From: Corallococcus caeni
GTDB taxonomy: Bacteria; Myxococcota; Myxococcia; Myxococcales; Myxococcaceae
DNA: 64,000 nt
NCBI RefSeq assembly: GCF_036245865.1
Contig: NZ_BTTW01000005.1
Span: forward strand, 186,001 to 250,000
Reading direction: 5' to 3'
Position 1 is the stretch's first letter; the number at the start of each line of letters is the position of its first letter. The position numbers and the translations under genes are program-made. The notes under the pieces are model-generated. The model had not been told where the DNA came from and made no database searches. It was given only the letters and a program-made list of their open reading frames with translations. Positions 42,901 to 50,330 of the stretch are shown here, in pieces.

Positions 42901-45601
42901 GCCGCAGCGGCAGCAGGTTCACGAAGTGCCCGGAGAGGGCCTGCGAATCCTCGCGGCTCCGTCCGGAGAAGGCCCCTCCGACCAGCAGGTCCTCCGCGCC
43001 GGAGTAGCGGTGCAGCAACGCCCCCAGCGCCGCCAGCATCGTCATGAAGAGCGTGGCGTCCTCGCCGCGTCCCAGCGCCTTCACCGACTCCAACAGGTCC
43101 CTGGGGATCCGCACGACGTGCTTCGCGCCCCGGAAGCTCGGGACCGGAGGCCGCGCATGCTGAGTGGGCAGCTCCAGGTGCGCAGCCCCCGCGAGCGCCT
43201 GCTTCCACCAGTCGAGGTGCGGCGCGATGGCCTCCTGGTATCGAGGCCCCTGCTGCCAGACGGCGAAGTCGCCGTACTGGAGCCGCAAGGGCGGAAGCGC
43301 GGTCGCCTCCGACAGGTAGAACCGATGTAGCTCCTGGAGGAACGCCGCCATCGTGAAGCCATCCACGATGAGGTGGTGCATCACCAGGAAGAGACGGCTC
43401 TCCGCCGCGCTCAGCCGGATCCACGTCGCCCGCAGCAGCGGCCCGTGCTCCAGGTCGAAGGGCGCACGCGCCTCCTGGGTGGCCAACCGCGACGCCTTCG
43501 CGCCCCGCAGGCTCTCAGGAAGGGCGCGCAGGTCCACGCGTCGCAGGTGGAACGGCACATCGGCTTCCACCCGCTGGAAGGGACCGTCCGGCGTGGAGCC
43601 GAAGGTCGTTCGCAGCACCTCATGCCGGGCGATGAGTGACAGGAACGCGCGCTCCAGTGCGTCGGGCTGGAGGTCGCCGGGCAGGTGCAGCGTGAAGGGC
43701 TCGTTGTAGACGGCGCTCCGGGGCGCCACCTGCTCCAGGAGCCACAGTTGCCGCTGGGCATCCGACAGCGGCAGGGGCCGCGTCCGGTCCACCGGGACGA
43801 TGGGGGGAAGGGCGAGGCGCCGACCCTCGTTCCGTGCCAGTTCCACCAGCCGCGCCAGCTCCGCGATGTTCGGGCTGTCGAAGAGCGCCCGCACGGGCAG
43901 GCGGACGGACACCGCCTGCTCCAGCCGCTCGATGAGGCGGATCGCGAGCAGCGAGTCCCCGCCCGACTCCATGAAGCGGTCCTGCCTTCCGGCCTGCTGC
44001 GTCCCCAGGACCTCCGACCAGACGCGCGCGATCTCCTGCTCCAGCGGCGTGCGCGGCGTCTCGCCCTCACCGCTCCCGAAGCGCGGCGCCGGAAGCAGCT
44101 GACGCTCCACCTTGCCACTGGAGTTGAGCGGCAGCCGGTCCAGCACCATGACCGCATGCGGGAGCATGAAGTCCGGCAGCTTCGAGCCCAGATACGCGCG
44201 CAGCTCCGCGTCCTCCAGGGCCGCGCCTTCACGCCGTGAGACATACGCGACCAGCCGCTTGTCTCCGGGAGACGCTTCGTGCACCCGGACCACGGCGTCA
44301 CCGACCCCGGCATGCGCGCGCAGCACGCTTTCAATCTCCCCCAGCTCGACCCGCGCGCCGCGAATCTTCACCTGGTGGTCCACCCGCCCCAGGAACTCCA
44401 GGTTGCCGTCCTCCAGCCACCGCGCCCGGTCTCCCGTCCGGTACATCCGCGCCCCGGGCATGTCGCTGAAGGGATCCGGGAGGAACCGCTCGCCGGTCAG
44501 GTCAGGCCGGTTCAAGTAGCCCCGCGCGAGCCCTTCCCCGCCCAGGTACAGCTCACCCGCCTCGCCCACGGACAGCGGCTTCCCAGTGTCGTCCAGGACG
44601 TGAAGCTGGAGCCGCGCGAGCGGTCTGCCGATGGGAATGGACCCTCCCGGAGCTGGCGGCGCGTGGAGCTCATACGCCGTCGCGGAGGTGGTGCACTCGG
44701 TGGGGCCGTAGCTGTTGAGCAGCCGCTGGGGCCTTCCCTGCGCCATGACTCGCGCCACCCACCTGCCGTCCAGCACGTCGCCGCCCACCATCAAGACGCG
44801 GAGCCCGCCGAACGCGTCTGGAATGGCCGCCGCCAGTTGATGGAACAGCGACGTGCTCAGCACCGCGGCGGAGATGGCCTCACGCCGGAGCTTCGCCGCG
44901 AGGAGCGGGGGCGACAGCAGGGTCTCCCGTGAAACCAGACACAACGTCGCGCCATTCAGGAGCGCCCCCCAGACCTCCAACGTCGAGGCATCAAAGGCAT
45001 ACGACGCGGCCTGGAGCACGCGGTCCTCGCGCCGGAAGCCCATGAAGCCCGCATCCAGCACCAGCCGCACCACGCCCCGGTGCGGGATGCACACACCCTT
45101 GGGGCTGCCCGTGGAGCCCGACGTGTAGAGGATATAGGCCAGCGAGTCCGGCCCCGCCCCGCCCTTCACGTTCACGGCATCGCGTTCGTCTGGAGGCTCG
45201 TCCGCGGTGGGCGCTTCGACGACGTGCCCCTGGAAGCGCAGTCCCTGGACTGCCTCGCGCCGACCCACGAGGACCCGCATCCCGGAGTCCTCCACCATCG
45301 CGGCGAGCCGCTCTGAAGGATGGCTCGGCTCCAATGGCAGATAGGCGCCTCCTGCCTTCAGGATGCCCAGCAATCCCACCAGCGTCGCCGGTGTGCGGTC
45401 GACGTGGATGCCCACGGGCTGGTCGGGCCCCACGCCCAGGGCCTGGAGCCGCCGTGCCAGCCGGTTCGCGCGCCGGTTGAGGGTGTCATAGCTGAGCACA
45501 CCCTCTTCGGAATGCACCGCCACGGCTTCGGGGGTGTCTCGTGCGTGTGACTCAAACAACGTGGCGAGGTCTGGCCCCGGGCGCGCGGAGATGAAATTCA
45601 T
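36935..45601 (-). CDS. Hybrid NRPS/PKS synthase: A-PCP-C-A-PCP-KS-AT-ACP-TE
   Basis: 2888 residues. A1 (1-505) has YTSGSTGSPKG, the catalytic Lys497 in SSGKVER and candidate specificity residues D204, A205, L208, V247, M271, G273, S297, T305, S306. PCP1 Ser550 is in ESGGDSLL. The C domain (600-1040) has HHLIVDG at 742-748. A2 (1058-1545) has residues D1253, F1254, G1257, M1296, V1317, G1319, V1340, V1348, F1349 and Lys1539. PCP2 Ser1595 is in AGGNSLL. The KS (1654-2080) has Cys1827, His1963 and His2003. The AT (2175-2480) has Ser2271 in GHSLGE and GFHS at 2369-2371, predicting malonyl-CoA. ACP Ser2584 is in GGTSLL, and the TE has Ser2721 (GHSSGG) and His2854. No KR, DH, ER or MT is present, so a dipeptide plus one unreduced C2 unit is expected. 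The product is unknown. Confidence 0.93.
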   Translation of the reverse strand: MNFISARPGPDLATLFESHARDTPEAVAVHSEEGVLSYDTLNRRANRLARRLQALGVGPDQPVGIHVDRTPATLVGLLGILKAGGAYLPLEPSHPSERLAAMVEDSGMRVLVGRREAVQGLRFQGHVVEAPTADEPPDERDAVNVKGGAGPDSLAYILYTSGSTGSPKGVCIPHRGVVRLVLDAGFMGFRREDRVLQAASYAFDASTLEVWGALLNGATLCLVSRETLLSPPLLAAKLRREAISAAVLSTSLFHQLAAAIPDAFGGLRVLMVGGDVLDGRWVARVMAQGRPQRLLNSYGPTECTTSATAYELHAPPAPGGSIPIGRPLARLQLHVLDDTGKPLSVGEAGELYLGGEGLARGYLNRPDLTGERFLPDPFSDMPGARMYRTGDRARWLEDGNLEFLGRVDHQVKIRGARVELGEIESVLRAHAGVGDAVVRVHEASPGDKRLVAYVSRREGAALEDAELRAYLGSKLPDFMLPHAVMVLDRLPLNSSGKVERQLLPAPRFGSGEGETPRTPLEQEIARVWSEVLGTQQAGRQDRFMESGGDSLLAIRLIERLEQAVSVRLPVRALFDSPNIAELARLVELARNEGRRLALPPIVPVDRTRPLPLSDAQRQLWLLEQVAPRSAVYNEPFTLHLPGDLQPDALERAFLSLIARHEVLRTTFGSTPDGPFQRVEADVPFHLRRVDLRALPESLRGAKASRLATQEARAPFDLEHGPLLRATWIRLSAAESRLFLVMHHLIVDGFTMAAFLQELHRFYLSEATALPPLRLQYGDFAVWQQGPRYQEAIAPHLDWWKQALAGAAHLELPTQHARPPVPSFRGAKHVVRIPRDLLESVKALGRGEDATLFMTMLAALGALLHRYSGAEDLLVGGAFSGRSREDSQALSGHFVNLLPLRLRFSAGLSVRGLLAQVRRVCLEALEHQDAPLLRIVEAVNPPRIPGVNPLFQVSCTLEPRIAVPESGWRVEPHDIDTGTSKLDLSIELDERPDGMSVRWEYALDVFEPWMIHQLGDHFVTLLAEAVRDPERPVAALPLLSEAEQTRLFEWAQGPVEDLSHADCLHHPFEAQVERTPDATALVFQGRTLSYRALNAEANRLAHHLQSQGIGPGDFVGVCLQRSLELITAMLATLKAGAAYVPLDPAYPRARLEFTARDAGLSCILAQEATRALMDGAGVPVVALEQVRGGSEENPRVHVTGDDLAYVIYTSGSTGQPKGVRIGHRSAGHLSGTVASDFGFAPGKRVAQCSRFGFDFSVGEIFPTISSGATLCLMAQEDVAAGEELADFLEQQRIHLAMFTPAALGSMAWRALPDLKTLVIGGEELPARLVDTWAPGRRFIQVYGPTEATVFTTTTECTAGQGPYAIGTPLPGYEVYLLDEALAPVPVGVRGALYIGGKGLAHGYLNRPELDAERFIPHPFSAEPGARLYKSGDVASHRPDGRIDFHGRSDRQLKLRGFRIELGEIEAALRKHPDVRDAVVEPRLLAGERHLVGYVIPRDAATAPRLLTPAFRDSLGETLPPHMVPRELVLLDAFPLGPTGKLDRDALPLPAVRAQAAAPEASQSSAREQALERIWCRILGVERVGRQEGFFDAGGNSLLLARVQSALASELGIRVSMATLFQFPTLEALARHLDEDSRPRPVPVAPEPERSPSRSEHIAVIGSAGRFPGAPSVDALWTLLVEGREGLSRFSREALLAAGEDPQLLDDPAYVRASGLLEDAESFDAAFFGYSPLDARLMDPQLRVFLECAWEALETAGYDPKRLPGRAGLFAGSGVPRYWLDQVLPRFRSLSVASEAYRSILGNPWQFLATATAYQLGLRGPALTVQTACSTSLVAVHLACQSLRTGESDVALAGGVSLFASGPSGYLHEQGGITSPDGHCRPFDAKAQGTVPSSGVGIVVLKRLEDALRDGDSIQAVIRGSAINNDGNAKVGFTAPGVEGQRDVITRAHADAGVAPRHITYVEAHGTATPLGDPLEVQALRLAFGAREASEPAVVLGALKSNVGHLDSAAGVAGLIKTTLALEHRFLPGTVHFEHAHPEAGLERSPFVVSREGRPWSVPEGFPRLAGVSSFGIGGTNAHVVLEEAPSAKVLAAGTAMEVLTLSARSGEALGAASRRLADHLERHPGQSLADVAYTLQEGRTAFGYRRAITCETPEEAIAKLRRDGSAQLASTPLPEVCFLFPGTGTQEPGMGAEWYRRAPAYREAFDECAAHFGREVERDLRAALLTVDDGTRAEEALRAPSLGMAAIFTTEYALAKLLGAWGLHPTSLLGHSLGEYAAACLSGVLSLEQAVSLVALRGRLCDALPPSGMLAVPLSEAVLTQELPPALSLAAVNGPGQCVVAGTLEALEDFAARLQERGIKTKWLPRTKGFHSALVEPAMQPLTELARTMRPRSPAIPLVSNVTGTCMTGDDARDPTYWARHLRHTVRFSAGLELLLEDRERIFVEVGPGRTLSTLTQLNPRVGRERLVLHTLGARAGRRHLAERDEQALLQAVGQLWSVGFPVDWSRVRGSGPRRRVVLPTYPFERKRYSLAEKAPPPARPPVSTEPRALSREEVRASMEALWKELLGVDTLTPDSHFFELGGTSLLVVQLNRELKSRLSVTLSLHAVLEHPTLGAWVHAVQEELERTGRPLLKEAPLRMELQAGRRGRTPLFLVQPIGGTVYTYLPLAKRLGADIPVHAFRASGLEPGEVLYRDVPAMARTYVDELLTFQPQGPFWLGGHSSGGVIAYEMAAVLLERGHSVAGVIQIDTVTVDDSRRLGIRSVGDVLRLIDAFQEISPRAADGLRAAMELDARLRDVVLATNEAIAAYAPERHAVPLVYLRASERDAVLDSHAAAWWQALTTAPFQAHDVQGNHFTVMEEPAVAEVARLIREHLTAGRDTGRDDLDAG

Positions 45602-45634
45602 GACGAGTCATTGCCCCCACCTTCTCAACGCACA

Positions 45635-45658
45635 GGGCCGGGAACCTTCGCCCGGCCC
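45635..45658. promoter_or_regulatory. Inverted repeat between NRPS-PKS and the divergent membrane hydrolase gene
   Basis: GGGCCGGG-N8-CCCGGCCC is a perfect 8-base inverted repeat placed in the 84-base gap between the synthase start (45601, minus) and the divergent gene (45686, plus). It may be an operator for one or both promoters. Confidence 0.4.
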
Positions 45659-45669
45659 CCTGGCATGAC

Positions 45670-45683
45670 GTACTCTGGAGTAC
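45670..45683 (+). promoter_or_regulatory. Palindrome overlapping the ribosome binding site of the membrane hydrolase gene
   Basis: GTACTC-TG-GAGTAC is a perfect 6-base palindrome with a 2-base centre. Its right half contains the GGAG ribosome binding site of the gene starting at 45686. It could hide the site in an RNA hairpin or bind a repressor. Confidence 0.4.
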
Positions 45684-45685
45684 CC

Positions 45686-46222
45686 ATGAACCCCATCGTC
45701 CACGCCGAACTGTCCTGGCTCCTGGCGCAAGGCCTGCGCGAGCGGCGTGACCGCCTCCTGGTCACCTGCGCGGGGCTGGCGCCGGATCTGGATGGTTTGT
45801 CATTGCTGGCGGGTGAAGAGTTCTATTCGCGTTATCACCACGTGATTTTTCATGGCTATGTGGGAGCGCTCGTCACGTTGGCGGTCTGTACGGCCTTGGC
45901 ACGGCAGCGAGCAGCCGTGGCCCTGCTGTCGGTGACTGCATTCCACGGGCATCTGCTGTGCGACCTCGCCGGGAGCGGTCCCGGCTGGCCCATCCACTAT
46001 CTGTGGCCCCAGAGCCTGGAGGCGTGGTCCTGGTCCGGCCAGTGGAACCTGGCGTCGTGGCAGAACTCGCTCATTGGACTGGCCGCGACGCTGGCGTGTC
46101 TGGCGTGCGCCCTGCCCTTCCGGCGGACCGCGCTGGAGCTGCTGTCACCGCGCTGGGACGCGGAGGTGGTCCGTACGGTGCGGCGGCGCTTTTCCAGACA
46201 GGGGGATTCCGGCCCGGCCTGA
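45686..46222 (+). CDS. Membrane-associated metal-dependent hydrolase-like protein (YdjM/DUF457)
   Basis: 178 residues from ATG 45686, with GGAG five bases upstream. It has about four hydrophobic segments and conserved His/Asp clusters typical of the LexA-binding, inner-membrane-associated hydrolase family: HAELSW at the N-terminus, DLDGLS, HHVIFHGY and FHGHLLCDLAG. It is an inner-membrane protein of uncertain activity. It is divergent from the NRPS-PKS and convergent with the cyclotransferase gene. Confidence 0.75.
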   Translation: MNPIVHAELSWLLAQGLRERRDRLLVTCAGLAPDLDGLSLLAGEEFYSRYHHVIFHGYVGALVTLAVCTALARQRAAVALLSVTAFHGHLLCDLAGSGPGWPIHYLWPQSLEAWSWSGQWNLASWQNSLIGLAATLACLACALPFRRTALELLSPRWDAEVVRTVRRRFSRQGDSGPA

Positions 46223-46243
46223 AGCGGGTTGTCTGGAAAGGGC

Positions 46244-47047
46244 CTACGGCGTGGCGGCGGGCCCCACCAGGGTCACTTCGAAGAGGTCGGGCCACAGCTT
46301 GCCGGTGAGGAACAGGCGGCCGGTGCCGGGCTCCAGCGCGATGCCGTTGAGCACCGCCTCATAGCTGTGCACCCGCCCGCGCACCGCCTGCGCCAGCGCC
46401 GACGCGTCGATGACCGCCAGCACGCGGCCCGTCGCATAGTCGATCTTCAGGAGGGTGTTGGAATGCCAGACGTTGGCGTAGACGCCGTCCTCCGCGCACT
46501 CCAGCTCGTTGAGCATCTCCTGCGGCACGCCCTGAAGCGTCACCTGCACCTGGGACTTCACGTGGAAGTCCTTCGGGTCGTGGAAACGCAGCGTGGCCGT
46601 GCCGTCGCTGCGCACCAGCTGGCCCCGCCAGTAGCACAGGCCCCAGCCCTCGCCCGCGTAGGCCACCTGCTTCTCCCGCGCGGGCGGCGTGCCGTTCCAC
46701 ACGTAGAGCGTCTCGTCCTGCCAGGTGAGCTGGTACAGCCGCTCACCGTCGCTCGCGAGCCCCTCCGGGAACACGTCCGGCAGGGACTCCTTCCACAGGG
46801 GCGCCGCCTGCTCCAGCGAGATGCGGCGCAGGTCGCCCTTCTCACCGGTGCTCTCATAGAGCTGGCCCTGGTGGAACTGGAGCCCCTGCGTGAACGCCGT
46901 GGGGTCGTGCGGATACGTGTGGACGATGTTCACCGCCAGCCGCTGGGGCGTGGCCTCCGGGGCGCCCGCGTCCGGCGTCTGGCGCTGCGTGGGCGCGCAC
47001 GCCAGGCACAGCAGGGACAACGACAGGGACCAGGGGAGGCGGCGCAT
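46244..47047 (-). CDS. Glutamine cyclotransferase-like lipoprotein (plant-type QCT beta-propeller)
   Basis: 267 residues. The signal MRRLPWSLSLSLLCLACAPT ends in an LxxC lipobox (LACA). The five-bladed propeller of this family is recognised from FTQGLQFHQGQLYEST, EGLASDGERLYQLTW, EGWGLCYW, LNELECAEDGVYANVW and LNGIALEPGTGRLFLTGK. It catalyses conversion of N-terminal Gln to pyroglutamate in exported peptides, releasing ammonia. It should be an outer-membrane or periplasmic lipoprotein and may mature secreted proteins or peptides. It is monocistronic and convergent with the preceding gene. Confidence 0.88.
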   Translation of the reverse strand: MRRLPWSLSLSLLCLACAPTQRQTPDAGAPEATPQRLAVNIVHTYPHDPTAFTQGLQFHQGQLYESTGEKGDLRRISLEQAAPLWKESLPDVFPEGLASDGERLYQLTWQDETLYVWNGTPPAREKQVAYAGEGWGLCYWRGQLVRSDGTATLRFHDPKDFHVKSQVQVTLQGVPQEMLNELECAEDGVYANVWHSNTLLKIDYATGRVLAVIDASALAQAVRGRVHSYEAVLNGIALEPGTGRLFLTGKLWPDLFEVTLVGPAATP

Positions 47048-47109
47048 GGGCGTCCTTGCGACATGCCGGCTTCACGAGCGGCGGGCCGCGCCACCTTAGC
47101 GCGCCGGCA

Positions 47110-47571
47110 TTACTCGCGCGTCACCGCGAGGGCCACTTCCACCGCGCCGCGCAGCTCGTCCATGTCGAACGGCTTGTTGAGCACACAGGCGGCCCCCAGG
47201 CGGAGGGCCTCGCGGTGCAGCTGCACGTCGCCGAAAGCGGTGATGAGGATGACCGGCGTGGTCCACTGCTCGCGCCGCAGCCGGGCGAGCACCTCCAGGC
47301 CCGTGAAGCCCGGCATGCGCACGTCGGTGATGATGAGGTCGGGCGCGCGCGACTCCTCCGCCGTCAGCCCCTCCACGAGGACGCGCACCAGGTCCGGCCC
47401 GTCCGCCGCCTCCACCACCTCATAGCCCCGCCGCACGAGCATCTTGCGGATGAGCGTGCGCATCTCCAGCTGATCATCCGCCACCAGGATGCGCGGGGCC
47501 CTGGCGGGCTCGGAGTGGGGGTCTTCCCAGGCCGCGCCGCGCGCGACCCCTTCCGGCTGCTCGTGCACCAT
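47110..47571 (-). CDS. Stand-alone response regulator receiver protein
   Basis: 153 residues from ATG 47571, with AGGAG nine bases upstream. About 28 unstructured residues lead to a REC domain: RILVADDQ (acidic pocket), LIITDVRMPG (phosphorylatable Asp), ILITAFGD and VLNKPFDMDE (conserved Lys). There is no output domain, so it should work through protein contacts, as in phosphorelays or chemosensory systems. It lies divergent from a DegQ-type protease across a region with repeated GGGGCA elements. Confidence 0.88.
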   Translation of the reverse strand: MVHEQPEGVARGAAWEDPHSEPARAPRILVADDQLEMRTLIRKMLVRRGYEVVEAADGPDLVRVLVEGLTAEESRAPDLIITDVRMPGFTGLEVLARLRREQWTTPVILITAFGDVQLHREALRLGAACVLNKPFDMDELRGAVEVALAVTRE

Positions 47572-47656
47572 GGGCGTGGACTCCTGGAGGGGTTGAGAGG
47601 GGATCTCCCGCTTCAAGAGCATCCGCCGTGCCATGCATGGGGGGCGCCGTGGCGGT

Positions 47657-47712
47657 GGGGCATGGGGCATGCCGCCCCCGGGCGAAATGCCCCGACTGGG
47701 GCACTTTGCCCC
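47657..47712. promoter_or_regulatory. Cluster of five GGGGCA half-sites
   Basis: GGGGCAT occurs twice in tandem (47657-47663, 47664-47670). ATGCCCC lies at 47687-47693. GGGGCA-CTT-TGCCCC (47698-47712) forms a perfect inverted repeat. The cluster lies in the 414-base region between a response-regulator gene and the DegQ gene, which otherwise shows only a CCCCT-CTGA-AGGGG hairpin at 47741-47754. It may be a multi-site operator. Confidence 0.45.
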
Positions 47713-47985
47713 GCGTCCTGGGGCCTTCCGAGGCCGGGCTCCCCTCTGAAGGGGGGTTCTGGAGGGGTTGGCCCACGGGCTGCAATGAGGTCCGGGCGTC
47801 GGACCGGATGCGGGGCTTCCTCCAAGAGCTCCCTTCAGGCAGCTGGGCCACCGGTGGCTCCCGGTGTCGCTGGTGGAACGGGACCGCTGCCTCCTTCCCA
47901 GGGTGCCCACCGCATCCGGTTCGACTCTTTTCCCCCTCTCCGTCCGGAAGGCCCGCTTTCCGGCCGCCACCAAGGAGAACGCACG

Positions 47986-49515
47986 ATGGTCCGCACGCTT
48001 CCGTCCCGCCGCCACCTTGCCCGCGCGCTCACGCTGATGCCCCTGGTCGCCCTGGGGGCCTGCAAGCCGGCCGCGGACGTGGCCACTCCCTCCCGCCCCA
48101 CGCTGTCGCTCAAGACGGGCTCCACGCAGACAGCCACCACGCCGTCGGGCGCGAAGGTGGAGCCGGCGGTCTATACGCCCACGCCGGGGTCGCCCGGCGC
48201 GCTCATGTCGCTGGCGCCGCTGGTGGACACGGTGAAGGGCGCGGTGGTGAACGTGGAGGTGCAGGCGCGCGCCCGGCCCGCGATGGGCGGGATGATGCAG
48301 GGCCTTCCCCCCGGCCTCGCCGAGCGCTTCGGCATGCCGGGCGGACAGAGCCCCTTCGGCGAGGGCGGCGCGCCCGCGAAGCAGGGGCTGGGGTCGGGCT
48401 TCGTCATCGACCCGTCCGGCCTGGTGCTCACGAACAACCACGTGGTGGAGGGCGCGGACCTCGTCCGGGTGAAGCTGGAGGACGGGCGCGCGTTCGACGC
48501 GGAGGTGCTGGGCCGCGACTCGCTCACGGACGTGGCGCTGATCCAGTTGAAGGGCGTGTCCGGGAACCTGCCCTTCGTGAAGCTGGGGGACTCGGATGGC
48601 CTGCGCGTGGGCGACCCCGTGATGGCCATTGGCAACCCGTTCGGGCTCGCGTCGAGCGTGAGCGCGGGCATCCTGTCCGCCCGGGCGCGCGACATCCACG
48701 CGGGTCCGTATGACGACTTCCTGCAGACGGACGCGGCCATCAACCCGGGCAACTCCGGCGGCCCCCTCTTCAACATGAAGGGCGAGGTGGTGGGCATGAA
48801 CACGGCCATCATCGGCGGCGCGACGGGCATCGGCTTCGCGGTGCCGGCGAACCTCATCCAGGCGCTCCTGCCGCAGCTCCAGGAGACGGGCGTGGTGCGC
48901 CGGGGCTGGGTGGGCCTGGCGGTGCAGGACCTCACGCCGGAGCTGGCGCGCGCGCTGCGCGTGGACGCGGCGAAGGGCGCGGTGGTGGCCGGCGTCTCCG
49001 CGGGCGGGCCGGGAGAGAAGGCGGGCCTGCGCGAGGAGGACATCATCACGTCGGTGGGCGAGCGCGCGGTGGACTCCGCCGGGTCGCTGACGCGCGCGGT
49101 GGCGCTGCTCAAGCCGGGCAGCGAGGTGAAGGTGAGCCTGGTGCGCGGCGGCAAGGCGATGGAGGTGCCGGTGAAGCTGGGCACCCGGCCCACGCAGCGG
49201 GGCGAGGAGGAGATGACGCCCCGGGACACGACGCCCGCGCCCCTGTCGAAGCGGCTGGGCCTGCGGCTGTCGGAGGCGCAGGACGGCAGCGGCGGCGCGC
49301 AGGTGGTGGCGGTGGAGTCCGGCAGCGCCGCGGAGCGCGCGGGGTTGATGCCCGGGATGGTGCTGACGCAGGTGGGCGACCAGAAGGTGTCCGGCGTCGC
49401 GGAAGCGGCGCAGGCCCTGACGTCCGCGGAGCCGGGTTCCGCGCTGCTCCTGCGCGCGCGGGTGCCCGGACAGGACGGGGCGCTGCTGCGAGCGATTGAA
49501 GTGCCGCAGCGGTAG
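47986..49515 (+). CDS. DegQ/HtrA-type periplasmic serine protease, lipoprotein
   Basis: 509 residues from ATG 47986 with AAGGAG eight bases upstream. The signal LTLMPLVALGACKP ends in an LGAC lipobox at Cys26, unlike soluble E. coli DegQ. A Thr/Pro-rich linker precedes the protease domain: His152 (TNNHVVEG), Asp182 (SLTDVALI) and Ser257 (NPGNSGGPL). Two PDZ domains follow (GWVGLAVQDLTPEL, then LGLRLSEAQDG). It degrades or refolds misfolded envelope proteins and is tethered to a membrane. It is followed by a strong terminator. Confidence 0.93.
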   Translation: MVRTLPSRRHLARALTLMPLVALGACKPAADVATPSRPTLSLKTGSTQTATTPSGAKVEPAVYTPTPGSPGALMSLAPLVDTVKGAVVNVEVQARARPAMGGMMQGLPPGLAERFGMPGGQSPFGEGGAPAKQGLGSGFVIDPSGLVLTNNHVVEGADLVRVKLEDGRAFDAEVLGRDSLTDVALIQLKGVSGNLPFVKLGDSDGLRVGDPVMAIGNPFGLASSVSAGILSARARDIHAGPYDDFLQTDAAINPGNSGGPLFNMKGEVVGMNTAIIGGATGIGFAVPANLIQALLPQLQETGVVRRGWVGLAVQDLTPELARALRVDAAKGAVVAGVSAGGPGEKAGLREEDIITSVGERAVDSAGSLTRAVALLKPGSEVKVSLVRGGKAMEVPVKLGTRPTQRGEEEMTPRDTTPAPLSKRLGLRLSEAQDGSGGAQVVAVESGSAAERAGLMPGMVLTQVGDQKVSGVAEAAQALTSAEPGSALLLRARVPGQDGALLRAIEVPQR

Positions 49516-49529
49516 TCTGGCTTTGTGTT

Positions 49530-49573
49530 GGCGCGCTCCACCGGCCGGGGTGTGAGCGCGCCGTTGTTTTTTC
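49530..49573 (+). terminator. Intrinsic terminator after the DegQ-type gene
   Basis: GGCGCGCTC at 49530-49538 pairs with GAGCGCGCC at 49554-49562, with an inner CACC/GGTG pair; a GTTGTTTTTTC run follows. It ends over the stop codon of the convergent immunity gene. Confidence 0.82.
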
Positions 49574-50318
49574 AGCGGCTGTGGATGAGCCCGGCCCGGG
49601 TGAGCAGCTCGCGCACGCGCCGGGCCAGGGCCACGTGTTCCGGGTTGGCCACGGTGAAGCGCTCCGGGGTCAGGAGGATGAGGGTGCCCTTGTCCTCCAC
49701 GGGTTCGATGCGCACGGGCGCGGGGAGCGGAGGCACGGTGCCGCGCTGCTTGGAGAAGTACGTCAGCCAACCGACCCAGGCGTTGGTCTTGTTGCCTGGA
49801 TCATCCAGTTCCCGATGGTGTTCGGACATGGCCGCGATCCAGTCTGGATCCAAAGCGGTCACCATGCCGCGCATCACGGCCTCCAGCACGGAAGGGGTCA
49901 ACACCCGTTCCGCGTTCGGCCCTTCGAATGGAAGGGAGAGGAAGCAGGAGTTCGGCGTGCTCCCAGCGTAGTCTCCGCATCGGAGACGCAGGTCCACGTC
50001 ATCAGGATCGCTTTCGTTCAGGAACCAGACATGGAAGCCCAGTTCCTCGAAAACGCGCCCCCCTTCTCGGTTGGTGCCCCGTCGGAACAGGTCCGTAAGC
50101 ACGGACACATCGGGCGGCATCAATGACAGCTTCTTCGTGCCCTTTCGGGACCTGATGGATTTGTACCAATGGGCCAGAAGCGGATCGCACGCAGCCAGGC
50201 GTTCGAGCAAGACCGCCGCACGACTGGCGCATGCTTCAGGTGATTCCTTCCGCGCCCCCCAGTAACCGCCGACAAAGAAGCTATCCGGGTAGGCTTGGCG
50301 CTTGGACTCCGTGGTCAT
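49572..50318 (-). CDS. Imm52-family immunity protein
   Basis: 248 residues from ATG 50318. The sequence matches the Imm52 immunity family by its overall pattern: an N-terminal YPDSFFVGGYWGARKES, a middle segment with NSCFLSLPFEG, WIAAMSEHH, then WVGWLTYFS and TLILLTPERFTVANPEHV. Imm52 is known to accompany Tox-REase-5 nuclease toxins, and exactly such a toxin gene lies upstream with a 12-base gap. It should bind and neutralise that toxin in the cytoplasm. Confidence 0.82.
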   Translation of the reverse strand: MTTESKRQAYPDSFFVGGYWGARKESPEACASRAAVLLERLAACDPLLAHWYKSIRSRKGTKKLSLMPPDVSVLTDLFRRGTNREGGRVFEELGFHVWFLNESDPDDVDLRLRCGDYAGSTPNSCFLSLPFEGPNAERVLTPSVLEAVMRGMVTALDPDWIAAMSEHHRELDDPGNKTNAWVGWLTYFSKQRGTVPPLPAPVRIEPVEDKGTLILLTPERFTVANPEHVALARRVRELLTRAGLIHSR

Positions 50319-50330
50319 GGGATCTTTTGC

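Noticed and set aside
41589..44519. Trans-AT or starter-unit features in the synthase
   Set aside because: The AT is in cis and complete, and the starter is an adenylation domain, so no trans-acting acyltransferase is needed.
47698..47712. Possible sigma-54 promoter before the DegQ gene
   Set aside because: The GGCAC and TTTGC elements have no room for the required spacing; the sequence is better explained as an inverted repeat.
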